Positions 22,759 through 35,069 of a stretch of 64,000 nt of DNA are shown here, piece after piece. Location of the stretch: NCBI GenBank assembly GCA_032191485.1, contig JAVDOI010000004.1, positions 20,664,443-20,728,442 on the forward strand. Direction: 5' to 3'. A program made the position numbers and the translations under genes. Positions within the stretch are counted from its first letter, which is position 1. The number at the start of each line of letters is the position of its first letter. The notes below the pieces were generated by a model, which saw only the letters and a program-made list of their open reading frames with translations, did not search any database and was not told where the DNA came from. This DNA is from Leptoclinus maculatus (lineage: Eukaryota > Chordata > Actinopteri > Perciformes > Stichaeidae).

Positions 22759-25700
22759 ATGGACGGGTGAGTCTTCTTCTACGTGTTCACTCACTCTCAG
22801 TCTGTCTTTGGTCTGTTTCTTTACTCACAACCGGGAACATCTCCGTGAACACGTCGTCTGATCAACGTGAGACCGGAGGACTGCCGGTGTTCGTGTTGTT
22901 CTTTTAACTGTCGATAAAGTTGTGTTTGTGGTGTTAGCAAGGAAAGCTAGCCGCGTTAGCTGTGGTGCTAGCTGAGGTGCTAGCTGTGCTGTTAACTGTG
23001 GTGCTAGCTGAGGTGCTAGCTGTGCTGTTAGCTGTGGTGCTAGCTGTGCTGTTAACTGTGGTGCTAGCTGTGGTGCTAGCCGTGGTGCTAGCCGTGGTGT
23101 TAGCTGTGCACAACTTCCACACTTAACTCTGTTTACTGGTATTTAAATGAGGCCTTGTTTACCCTAAAACACGCTTACTTATTTAAAACACTAAGATCTA
23201 AATTAATACATACATTTCTAGAATAATCACTCAGCAACGTGCATAATTTCCAGTAAAGCGTCACGATGTTCTCACGCCCACTAATTCCATCTGATTGGTT
23301 TGAGGCAGGGGTATTCAATTCAATTTCCGAAAGGTCCAGATTGAGAAAATCTCCTCGTGCAAAGGTCCGGAACATTACAATAATATCTAACTTGCACGTC
23401 TCTGTGTAGTCAACAACTGTCAAATCAAATAAAGAAAGTACACATCAATTATATTTTAACAATTATTATTCTCATTTTTCAAATTTAACTGGATGGATTA
23501 TAAATAATACATAGAAATACATAAATAAATGTTCTTCTCATTTCAAGTAAAATAATGTCTGGATTAAAGAATAACTGACAGAACGCTTTTGAAAAATGTG
23601 CATCTTAAAATAAAGTACTTCATTTTAGAAAAATGAATTTCACTGAATTGTCCTGCAGCTTTAAATTCAGTTAATTCAGGTGTGAAGTGATGTCAATCAA
23701 AAAAGCCACGATATTATATTTTTCTCATCTTCTAATAATATAAACTAGTGAGCAGGACTTTATCTGTGGTTATCAAACCACTTGTTTCAGCTCTATTCTC
23801 TCTGTTCACATCATTGTTGGACAGTGAATTAAAGTGTTAGGATTCTCATCATATTGGGCTCTTTGGTTTATTTTCTGTGAATTCATTTCAGATGTGAGTG
23901 GGTACTCCGTGGGAAGATTTCACCTAAACGAGTCTGTCCATTCTTAATTACAGACTGGTCTCTCGGAAGACTTCTCTCTTTTTGGAGCTCGTCTTGTGAG
24001 ATGACATCTCCGACTCACGTAACAATGTCCCTGCTCTGCGCTATATTTCCTCGTCTCAGCCCCGTGTATCACGTTGTGTGAACATCTCACTCGAGTCAGG
24101 AAACTTGTCAGAATACCCATATCTGATTGGCTGAGCTGCATCACGTGATGTGATTTATAACGCATTGGTCGGTGTGTTTCCTGCACCGCTGAACAAGTGC
24201 CGTAAATGCTGGAAAAGCTGCGCCGGTTAAAATAGAAGCGCTCCGTCAAAATTTAATAATTCTCAATTATCTATCGGTTTTAGGTCCTGGGTCCGGATAC
24301 AACGGCATCTGGGTTCGGACCGCGGTCCGCCAATTACTGACCCCTGGTTTAAGGTGTAAGAACCATGTTGTTGTTTGTTTGTTAATGAACGAACGGGAAT
24401 AACTCATCTTTTTAGTAGAAACAGTGTAATTGGGCGACGGTGGCTAAGTGGAGAGCAGGGCCGTCCTTCAATCAGAGGATCGGCGGTTCGATCCCCGGCA
24501 TGTAATGTAATTCAGACCGGAGGACTTAAACACACGTTTATGCCTTAAAGCAAGTCCAGTTATATAACTGTAGTTTTTTTAATATATATATATATATATA
24601 TATCTATCTGTAGTTTTTTATATATATATAGATATATATATATATATCTATCTGTAGTTTTATATATATATATATATATCTATCTGTAGTTTTATATATA
24701 TATATCTGTAGTTTTATATATATCTGTAGTTTTATATAAAGTAATGTAGCTTCCTGTGTTGCATGTGTCCTGAATTGAAGAGTGTTCTCAGTGTTGGTTT
24801 AAAGTGTAACTTATGTTCTGTGAGGTTTGTGCTTTTAAATATTAAGAAGACAACTTTATATTCACGGTATTTCATTTGGAGTTCAGCAGTAACTGATGAA
24901 CTCAAATGTTGCAGTTTAGATTTAATTAATTCTTTGTACGGTGAATGTATCTTTAAATGGTTTAAATGTGAAGTTATTGTTTGTATTTAAAGACTCAAAC
25001 TAACTCCACCAAAGGAGGAAACATGAGACGACCTGTTTGTCTTTCTGGTTCCTGTTGATATCAAAATTTAATGGACGCGTTTGTCTGCATAGGTTCTGGT
25101 AGTATTGATCTCTACGGTGTTCTGTTCACCAGCTAAGGCGTTCCACTTCCTGCTCTGAATATTTGTGCTTTGTCGAGGCTCATTGGTGCCCTGAGGGTGG
25201 TCTTCTTCTTCTTCTTCTTCAGACCAGCCAGTTTAGTGTCTCATTTCTACATGTAACATCTGAAGTACACGTACTCGTGACAGGTACTCTGTCATACTTA
25301 TGGTCAATCGCGCTAGACGTGCCGGAGAGGGGGCGTGGCTTATCGCCCTGTAAGCCGTTATTAACTTAAGCCATTTATTTCTTCATCAACATGAAAGAAA
25401 TAACCTGTATTTGTGTTTAGAACTTGTTGTAGAAGTCCAGATATCTTGTAAACTAAACCTTCATCATCAGGAGGAGTATTCACTGTGTGTTCACTACAGC
25501 TGTATGAACACTAGGGGTGGGAATCACCAGCGGTCCCGTGATACGATATTATCACGATACTTGGGATACGATATTGGGATATGCTGAGTATTGCGATAAC
25601 ATATATTATGATATATTGCAATTCATTACCTTTTTTCAAATGCAAATTATGTTTTATCTAATAAGATAAAGTTTTCAGTCTGTTCATCTCACTTCAATCA

Positions 25701-28700
25701 TTTTTATTGCCGCAAAATGGGATTGTCAAGCAGACAGACTGACCAACACTGTCATAAAAACCTGTCATACATGTTGCATGCACCTGACAAACTGTTTGTA
25801 TTCCAGTCTACATAGTCCAACTTAACTGAATGCAAACGTGTGAGGACAGCTGTACTTTTACAGGTATTAACAATGCAACTTGTACAAAAAATGCAGCACA
25901 AGAATGGGGGATTGCCAAAAATCTGGTGGTTGTAACCGACAATGCTTCTAACGTGGGCGTTGCCATTCAGGGATTCCTGCATGTGAAGTGTTTCGCTCAC
26001 CCGCTCAATCTGGCCTCACAACGGGCGTTAAATCTGCCGACAGCAGCAAGGCTCATGGGGAGAGTGAGGCGCGTAACTGGCTTTTTCAACAGAACGGTGG
26101 CAAATGTCCGCGTTTGATTTAAATGCGGAAACGTCCGACGCGGACGGCGTATTTCTAATTTCTTTCTCCGATATCTCCATCTTTGTTTTGACCAACTTCC
26201 TACCAATCACACTGACCTGGGACCTCTGCTGACCTCACCAGAAAACATCTCAGCACCATCTAGTGGACTGAAAAAGCAATTGATTTTATTTTTCTAGTAC
26301 CAAAAAGTTTATAGTTTATATAATAAAAGATCGATACTTGGCTTCCGTGTATCGATACAATATCGCCACGCAAAATATCGCGATACTATGCTGTATGAAC
26401 ACTAAATAAACATTCTGCTGTGATTTAATCACAATTGATAAAAAGATGCTGAAATAAATACATAATGATGATGATTTGTAAAAAGTTTGAATTCATGTTT
26501 TGTTAGTTCTCTCCTCAAGACGACAAGTAAATCACTTTTAAAATACTTGTTTTCTGAATGGAGCTCAGATCGATCGGTGCTATGCTAAGCTAACATTGTA
26601 GCAGCTCCATCAACACTCAACATGACGTCATCGAGGCTTAAATACGGCGTCTATTCATTGTTTGTACCGCCTGGTTTACACACATTTACACACGTATACT
26701 CATCGTTTGGTCTCTACTGATATGAGGTATCGTAGAGCTCTGAACACATCATGACGTCAGTGATGAAGGAGCATCTCAACGCTGATTGGCTATCGCGCAA
26801 CACAGCGATGTTGAAAAATTTCAACTCTTTGCACCAATCGCAATTTTATCTCCTCACAGATTTGTCGTGATGTCAGTGAACGCATTGCTTCAGTGTAATG
26901 GGTTTTACTGCCCTTCGCTCCGTTTCCTCAGGCTTCAACCTCATTTTAACTTTGTTGGCTTGTTTTGAATTTTTCTCTCTGCTGCTTCTAACACGCTGTC
27001 TTCTCTTCACAGCAGTGTCCACCAAGATCTAACAGCTGGTACTAAGGTAGGAACCTCCTCTTCCTCTTTCTCTTCCTCTTCCTCTTCCTCTTCCTCTTCC
27101 TCCTCCTCCTCCTCCTCCTTCTCTTCCTCCTTCTCTTCCTCTTCCTCCTCAGCTCTCTCTAAGGCCAAATCCCAATGTCCCCCCTAAAGCCTCAAACCCT
27201 GAACCCTCAAGGACTTACTGACGTCACCTGGTTAGTGGTTGAGTGTGAGAGACTGTGAGGGCTTGAGATGGTGTAAATAGGAATGGGACATATCACGTTA
27301 CCATGAAAACGACAAAAAATATGATGTATAATTGTAGGTATTTATTTTATACTTTGTAACGATTTAAACGTCTTCAGGCTCTTTCCTCACAAGATGAGGT
27401 AACTTCATATAATCTATTTACTCGTTTTTGTCAAAACAGCTTCAATGACAAAATCAAATATTTGATAAATAAATATCTTCTGATTTCAAGTAACATTTTT
27501 GTTCCATCTTTAACCCTTAATGTTTCTGAGTAAATGGATTATTCCAGGCTGAACACACGTGAGCCGTCCTCTTTGTTTACCTTTTTTTTTTTTTCGTCTC
27601 CATGCGTCCACTGGTTACCCCGTGTTTAACGTCACGTTGCAATGATTTGTGGGTAATTCCCTTCGGCAAAGTCAGCATCCTATGCTGATTTACGGTAAGG
27701 GTTCATAAAGGGCTCAAAATGTCTGCCAGAGAGCCCTCAAACACTCGATGATTTGACAGTGGGACAACCCTAATCCGTAAGGGTGGACATTGGGATTGGG
27801 CCTCTCATAGTTTTTGTTGTGTTCAAGGACCCTCAGACATCGGAGCTTAATTAATCAATTAGTTAATGGACAGAAAATCAATCGGTAACACGTTTGATTA
27901 TTGATCAGCTGTTGGAGGCGTGTCTTGTTTGATTGATCAGCGGTTGGAGGCGTGTCTTTATTTTTTACATTTGTTTTACATTTTCTTATACTATATTCAT
28001 CCCGGAAGGGGAAATTTGTCTCTGCATTTGACTCATTCCTGTATATAGGGAACAGTGGGCTGCCCATGACAGGCGCCCGAGGAGCAGTTAGGGGTTCAGT
28101 GTCTTGCTCAGGGACACTTCGACACAGGACACGTAGCAGCCAAGGATCAAACCGCTGACCTTGCAGTTACCGGACGACCCTCTCTACCCAGTGAGCCACG
28201 GTAGCCCCATCATCAGCTGTTGGAGGCGTGTCTTGATTGATCGATCAGCTGTTGGAGGCGTGTCTTGATTGATTGATCAGCTGTTGGAGGCGTGTCTTGG
28301 TTACATTGATCAGCTGTTGGAGGCGTGTCTTGGTTACATTGATCAGTTGTTGGAGGCCTGTCTTGGTTACATTGATCAGCTGTTGGAGGCGTGTCTTGGT
28401 TACATTGATCAGCTGTTGGAGGCGTGTCTTGATTGATTGATAAGCTGTTGGAGGCGTGTCTTGGTTACATTGATCAGCTGTTGGAGGCATGTCTTGGTTA
28501 CATTGATCAGCTGTTGGAGGCGTGTCTTGGTTACATTGATCAGCTGTTGGAGGCGTATCTTGAGTATTTCCTGATCTAATGGATCAATAGATGAAGATGA
28601 ATCTTCAGCTCTAATCAGGCTGATGGATCAATAACAGACGATGTTAACATGTATCAGGAAACAGGAACCTCTGGTTCTGCTGGTTCTACTGATCAGCTGA

Positions 28701-31700
28701 TCACTTTGATCACCTGTGGTGGGCGTGTCCTTCATGTACCTGAGGTAGAGACAGACCTTTGTTGCTTCTGTTTCACATTAAAGGTCTTCCTGCAGTTGAG
28801 AAGACAGACTATCCTCCTGGGAGGGCTTTTATTGTGAAAGGAACAGTTTTATGTTAGAAATGAGATCGTGATTATTAATATAAATATATTTGTAAAAAAT
28901 TATGAAGTAGATCAGTGTGAACATTTAGTTTAACGAGAGAAGATATTGGTGTCTGAGCTCCAAGTCTCCAGATGATCCACGCTGTTATGTGTTCATGAAC
29001 GCATCGTCAGACACATGAAGAGACTGAGTGTTCACTGTAACATGGACGGTGGTCGTTAAACTACGTTCACTGCTCACTACCGAGTGTCTGAGTCTTTACT
29101 GCAGTCAAACAGTGACTGACTCCTGTGTAGAGTGAAGGTGTTCACACCAAGCGTGAGTAGATTACAAACCCTCTCAGATGCCATGACACTGGAGTGACGC
29201 GTATTCCTCGGAAAATTTAAACTTGCGCGAAAAAATGTTGTGCCGCTGCGGCGCGATAGCCAATCAGAGTTAAGATGCTCCTCCTTCATCACTGACATCA
29301 TGATGTGTTCAGAGCTCTACGATACCTCATATCAGTAGAGAGTATAAATGTGTGTAAATGTGTGTAAACCAGGCGGTACAAACAATGAATAGACGCCGTA
29401 TTTAAACCTCGATGATGTCATGTTGAGTGTTGATGGAGCTGCTACAATGTTAGCTTAGCATAGCACCGATCGATCTGAGCTCCATTCAGAAAACAAGTAT
29501 TTTAAAAGTGATTTACTTGTAGTCTTGAGGAGAGAACTAACAAAACATGAATTCAAACTTTTTACAAATCATCATCATGTATTTATTTCAGCATCTTTTT
29601 ATCAGTTTATTGTGATTAAATCACAGTAGAACGTTTATTTAGTGTTCATACAGCTGTAGTGAACACACAGTGAATACTCCTGATGATGAACGTTTAGTTT
29701 ACAGGATATCTGGACTTCTACAACAAGTTCTAAACACAAAAACAGTTTATTTCTTTCGGAGAAATAAATGGCTTAAGTTAATAACGGCTTCCAGGGCGAT
29801 AAGCCTGGGGCCCCTGCGAGTAACGTTTAAATTACACCTTGACACCTTTACACCTTCACTCATGAAGACGTTGGAACAGTCTTCAGTCTTTGTTGGTCTG
29901 ATGTTCAGATGATACTAAACATCTGAGTCTGGAGATTAATCTGATCTCCCAGAAGCCCTTGCTCACATTCCTCTGGTTGGTATGTGGACCAGTCACAGGA
30001 ATGTGAGCAAAACCTGAATCTGAGCCAGAACCATATGAAGAACAGGAAGTCACAGGAGGAGGGGGGGGGGGAGGGAGTAACAGGGAGTAACAGGGAGTAA
30101 CAGGGAGTAACAGGGAGTAAGAGGGTGTAAGAGGGTGACTTTGAGGATCTCATGTGTCCTGTCTGCTCAGGCGAGTCACCTGAAACAGAACACAGACTGG
30201 ATCCTGTTAAAGGAACAGTTCAGAGTTTGTTTCCTCAGGAACATCTGGAGCAGATGTTCTCCTCAGAGGTGTGAAGACTTTAACTTACTGAGATATTTAA
30301 GAGATGAGTTGTGTTCATCACAGTTAGTAAAGATGATGATGATGATGATGATGATGATGAAGGTCTCCAGCTGGACTAAAGGGGGGTATGAGGTCTGTGG
30401 TTGGTCCTTTGAACTAGAGAGCAGCAGTCTGTCTGTCCTCTGTGAGACAGACCCGGTCAGCAGCTGTCAGACAGCAGGTCCAGGTCCAGAGGAGACCAGG
30501 TCTCAGGTTTCTGCTCTTTTATTCATGAGAGGAGCTGTAAGAAGATCTGAGCTGCTTTTGTTCAGGAACACAAAGACACCAGCTGACGATTGGTCGGTCC
30601 GATCATCATGTTGTCCAATCAGCTTCTAGTCCTGAACTAGAATCACAGAAAGACATTTATTTAGTATCACAGGAGATCAGGACCCAAACCTTCATCTCTA
30701 GGATCTACTGGCTCATTTCTATGACACAACTAAAGCAATTAATGTTCAATAAAAACACTGAAATCCTCCACGGAGCCCATCATTCATTCTCACCTCATCA
30801 TTACAATGAGATTCACAGGAGGCTTTTATTGTGAAATTCTTCAGTGTTGGTGTTTATTTTGCACCTTTTTAAATGCTGCAGTGAGAAACAGTAGAAGAAG
30901 AACTCTGTCTGTAGAATAAGGCTCTTTGTCCACATCTGGTTTTCATTGAGCTAAACAGGAAGTGCCCCCCCCATGTTTGACCGGTCTCATGGTGCCTGTT
31001 TAAAGGACATGTTGCTCTCTACTGCCCTCTGGTGGCAGCAGGGCTTCCTGTTTTAGTTCTTTATGTGACAAATGAAAGAACTTGTGAAGGACATTTTTCA
31101 CTGTTCTGTTTGATAGACTGCTGTCCTTTTGTTTCCTGACACGTCTTCTGATTAAAGTCTAAATCAAATGTTAATAACTGACGGAGGAGATCAAACTGTT
31201 GTGTTTCAGAGAGGATCTGAAGAGGTTTTCCCCAGCGTCTCCAACGGCCCGTATATCATGAGCACCACAGGTCAGATGTGTTAAATATCACATTCATACT
31301 TAACAGGATCAATGGTTTCTATGTTTTAATATCAGGAATATTACTTTATTGAGATGTTATTGTCGCTCTAGAGGCAAGATTTAGTTCTCTTTAGACTTTA
31401 GACTTTCTACTTCTTGTATGATTGTTGATGAGATGATCACTGGTCATTGCTTCCTGTCCTCTGTAGCCAATGGAAACGACAGTAAGAAGTTCAAAGGTGA
31501 CATAAGAGGTCCCGGGGTTCCATCCAGGGTCATCCACATCCGCAAGCTCCCCAACGACATCGTAGAGGCCGAGGTGATCAGCCTCGGCCTGCCATTCGGA
31601 GACATCACCAACCTGCTGATGCTCAAAGCCAAAAACCAGGTGCAGGACTTTTACAGTTGACGCTCTACTCACCGGTCCCGTACCGAGCCGCCCCTTACCG

Positions 31701-34700
31701 GCCCTGAACTGTCTGTACTAAACCGTCCTGTGTCCCCCTTCAGGCCTTCTTGGAGATGAACTCAGAGGAAGCAGCTCAGAACATGGTGGGTTATTACTCC
31801 ACCGTGATGCCCATCATCAGGAACCATCTGGTCTACGTTCAGTTCTCCAACCACAAGGAGCTCAAGACCGACAACTCCCCCAACCAGGAGGTACACCTCA
31901 CTCTATACTGTTAGCATCTGTTAGCATCTCCTCTACACCACCCATCCATCGTTAGCATCTGTTAGCACCTGTACAGTGCCCATCCATCCTTAGCACGTGT
32001 TTACATGTGTCCTCTCTCAGAGGGCCCAGGCAGCTCTTCGGGCCCTCACCACGTCTCATGTGGACCCGACTATGGGGGCTCCGAGCACCGTGCTGAGGGT
32101 CGTGGTGGAGAACCTGGTCTACCCCGTCACCTTGGACGCGCTCTGCCAGGTAAATACAACAACAACAACAACAACACAAGCAGGAGACACAAATAACTTA
32201 GATTTAACCGATCAGTTTCCTGTCTGGTCCTCAGATCTTCTCAAAGTTCGGCACGGTTCTGAGGATCATCGTCTTCACCAAGAACAGTCAGTTCCAGGCT
32301 CTGCTGCAGTATGCTGACGGAGTGTCCGCCCAGTCAGCTAAACTGGTGAGCATCACATCCTGCTGGTCCCACAGCCGGCAGGACCACACACATCCTCTGA
32401 TGAGTACTTCACGGTTCACTGAGCTGCTCTTCTGTGCTTCAGTCTCTGGAGGGTCAGAACATCTACAACGGCTGCTGCACTCTGAGGATCAGCTTCTCCA
32501 AACTCACCAGCCTCAACGTCAAGTACAACAACGAAAAGAGCCGAGACTTCACCAGACCGGACCTGCCCACCGGAGACAGCCAGCCCACCATGGAGCACCC
32601 AGCCATGGCCACCGCCTTCAGTGAGAGACACGCACACACACGCACACGCACACACACATGTTGAACCTGTAGTTCAGGTGTGTCTCCTCTCCAGCTCCAG
32701 GTATCATCTCAGCTGGTCCGTACGGTGGAGCGACTCACACCTTCCCACCAGCCTTCACCCTCCAACCTGCTAGTGAGTCTCACCTGTTCAGGTTCATGTT
32801 GCTCTGTGCACCTGTGATAATGTTTCTGACCACATTCAAATATCTCACCATGTTTCATCTTAATAATTATTTGTAAAGAGAAACATTGTTTAATAGATCA
32901 AAATGAATCTACTTTTAGAAAACATGTCACTTCAGTGGAGAATACGTTTCGGAGGATTAAGATATTGATAGACAGGAAATAGATGATTCTGCATCACTAT
33001 AACTTTATAATTTTAGTAATTAAAATTTCATAATTTCTTTTACATTTTAATTACTAAAATTTATTTTTAATAATGTAAAAATAATTTCAATATTTTTTTT
33101 ATTTAAATTTTATTTAAAAAATGTAAAAAAGAAAATCTGTAATTATTTTAATTTTAAAATGAATAATGAATCATTTAATGAATAATTAAACAATTGATTA
33201 ATTATTAATTATTTTTAATAGTTTGTAAACATATTTTTTCATAATCATTACATCATTAAGTTAGAGGAGCAAATGATCTACCTGTTAAAATACAAATGTT
33301 TAATTTATCTCATTATCTATGTTTTAATCTCTACATATTTACTTGGATCAGGTTTAATGTTACAGTAACATGTTTCAGGTGTTTTTAAAGGGTCAGTGTG
33401 TTGTCCTTAAATAGGTCCTTAAATGCAGCACACTGTCCCTTTTAAATGCAGTAAACTCCTAACAGCCAATCACATCTCTGCTCATGTTGATTTCATTTCA
33501 AAATAAGAGCGTGCTGTAATTCTCAAGACGACCCAGCTGTGGTCTCATTAGTGTCTCACCCGTCTCACCCCTCCCACCCGTCTCACCTGTCTCACCCCTG
33601 CCACCTGTCCCATCTGTCCCACCCGTCTCACCCCTCCCACCTGTCTCACCTGTCCCACCTGTCCCACCCGTCTCACCCGTCCCACCCCTGCCACCTGTCC
33701 CACCCATCTCACCCCTCTCATCCGTCCCACCCGTCTCACCCCTCCCACCTGTCTCACCCGTGTCACCTGTCCCACCCGTCTCACCCCTGCCACCTGTCCC
33801 ACCCGTCTCACCCCTGCCACCTGTCCCACCCGTCTCACCCCTCTCATCTGTCTCACCCGTCTCACCCCTGCTACCTGTCCCACCCGTCTCACCCCTCTCA
33901 TCCGTCCCACCTGTCTCACCCGTCCCACCTGTCCCACCCGTCTCACCCCTGCCACCTGTCCCACCCATCTCACCCCTCTCATCCGTCCCACCCGTCTCAC
34001 CCCTCCCACCTGTCCCACCCGTCTCACCCGTCCCACCCCTCACACCCGTCTCACCCCTCACACCCGTCTCACCCCTCACACCCGTCTCATCCCTCACACC
34101 CGTCTCATCCCTCACACCCGTCTCACCCCTCCCAGTGTCCTCCCACTACCCAGGCCTGATCCCCGCTCTGCCCGGGGCCCTGGCCTCTCTGGCCCTCCCC
34201 GGGGTCTCCAGACTGGGGTTCCACCACCACCTCTCATCTGGAGTCTCTGTCCTGCTGGTCAGCAACCTGAACCCTGAGGTGAGTGCTTCTCTCTGTCCGT
34301 CCTCTTCTGCTTCTTATCGCTTCATCTGATAGATAAGACCACTAAACCTTGTCCTGTGTGCAGTGCATTGTGGTCCGCAATGTTTATTATTAACATGTCG
34401 GACAAAAACAGAAGATGTAGACGAACGATGTTTTAGAGTTCAATGTTAGAAAAGTTAATAGATTATATGATCACACAACAGACGCACAGACACACACATG
34501 TGACCGCCTCTCTAAAGGTAATTAACCGTCTGATTGACCCCCCCCTCACCTGTCTCTCTCTCTCTCTCTTTTTTCCCCTATTTAATTTGTTGCCATGGAA
34601 ACGGACCCTCCCACCTCTACCTCTCTAAAGAGAGTCACGCCCCTCTGCCTCTTTGTTCTCTTCGGTATGTTGTCACTCGCTTCTTATTTTGAAATTCAGT

Positions 34701-35029
34701 CACTTGTTTGTTTTGATTTTAACTTCCTGTTTTCAGAGTTTTATTTTGTCACATTCTGTGTTTTGAGTTTATTCACAATATTGAATTATTATTAAAAGTT
34801 TAGTCTTCAGGGCTGTTGAGCCCCAAAACTGAGGAAAAAAGACACTTTGTTACAGATTAAAATGTTAACAAAAATAATATATATGTTATAATATAATATA
34901 TATAATATATAATAATATAATATATATATATATATATATATATAATAATATAATATAATATATATATATATATATATAATAATATAATATAATATATATA
35001 TAATAATATAATATATATATAATAATATA

Positions 35030-35069
<40 letters not shown>

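Noticed and set aside
24432..24500. Possible tRNA gene
   Set aside because: A and B boxes are present, but acceptor and anticodon stems do not close and the surrounding sequence looks like a SINE.
25830..26117. Possible host ZBED-like gene
   Set aside because: A lone transposase fragment inside a hAT element, with no flanking exons.
33498..34115. Gly/Glu/Thr- and His/Ser/Pro-rich frames over the 9-bp array
   Set aside because: Composition artefacts on both strands; only the splice-proximal plus-strand role of the array is of interest.
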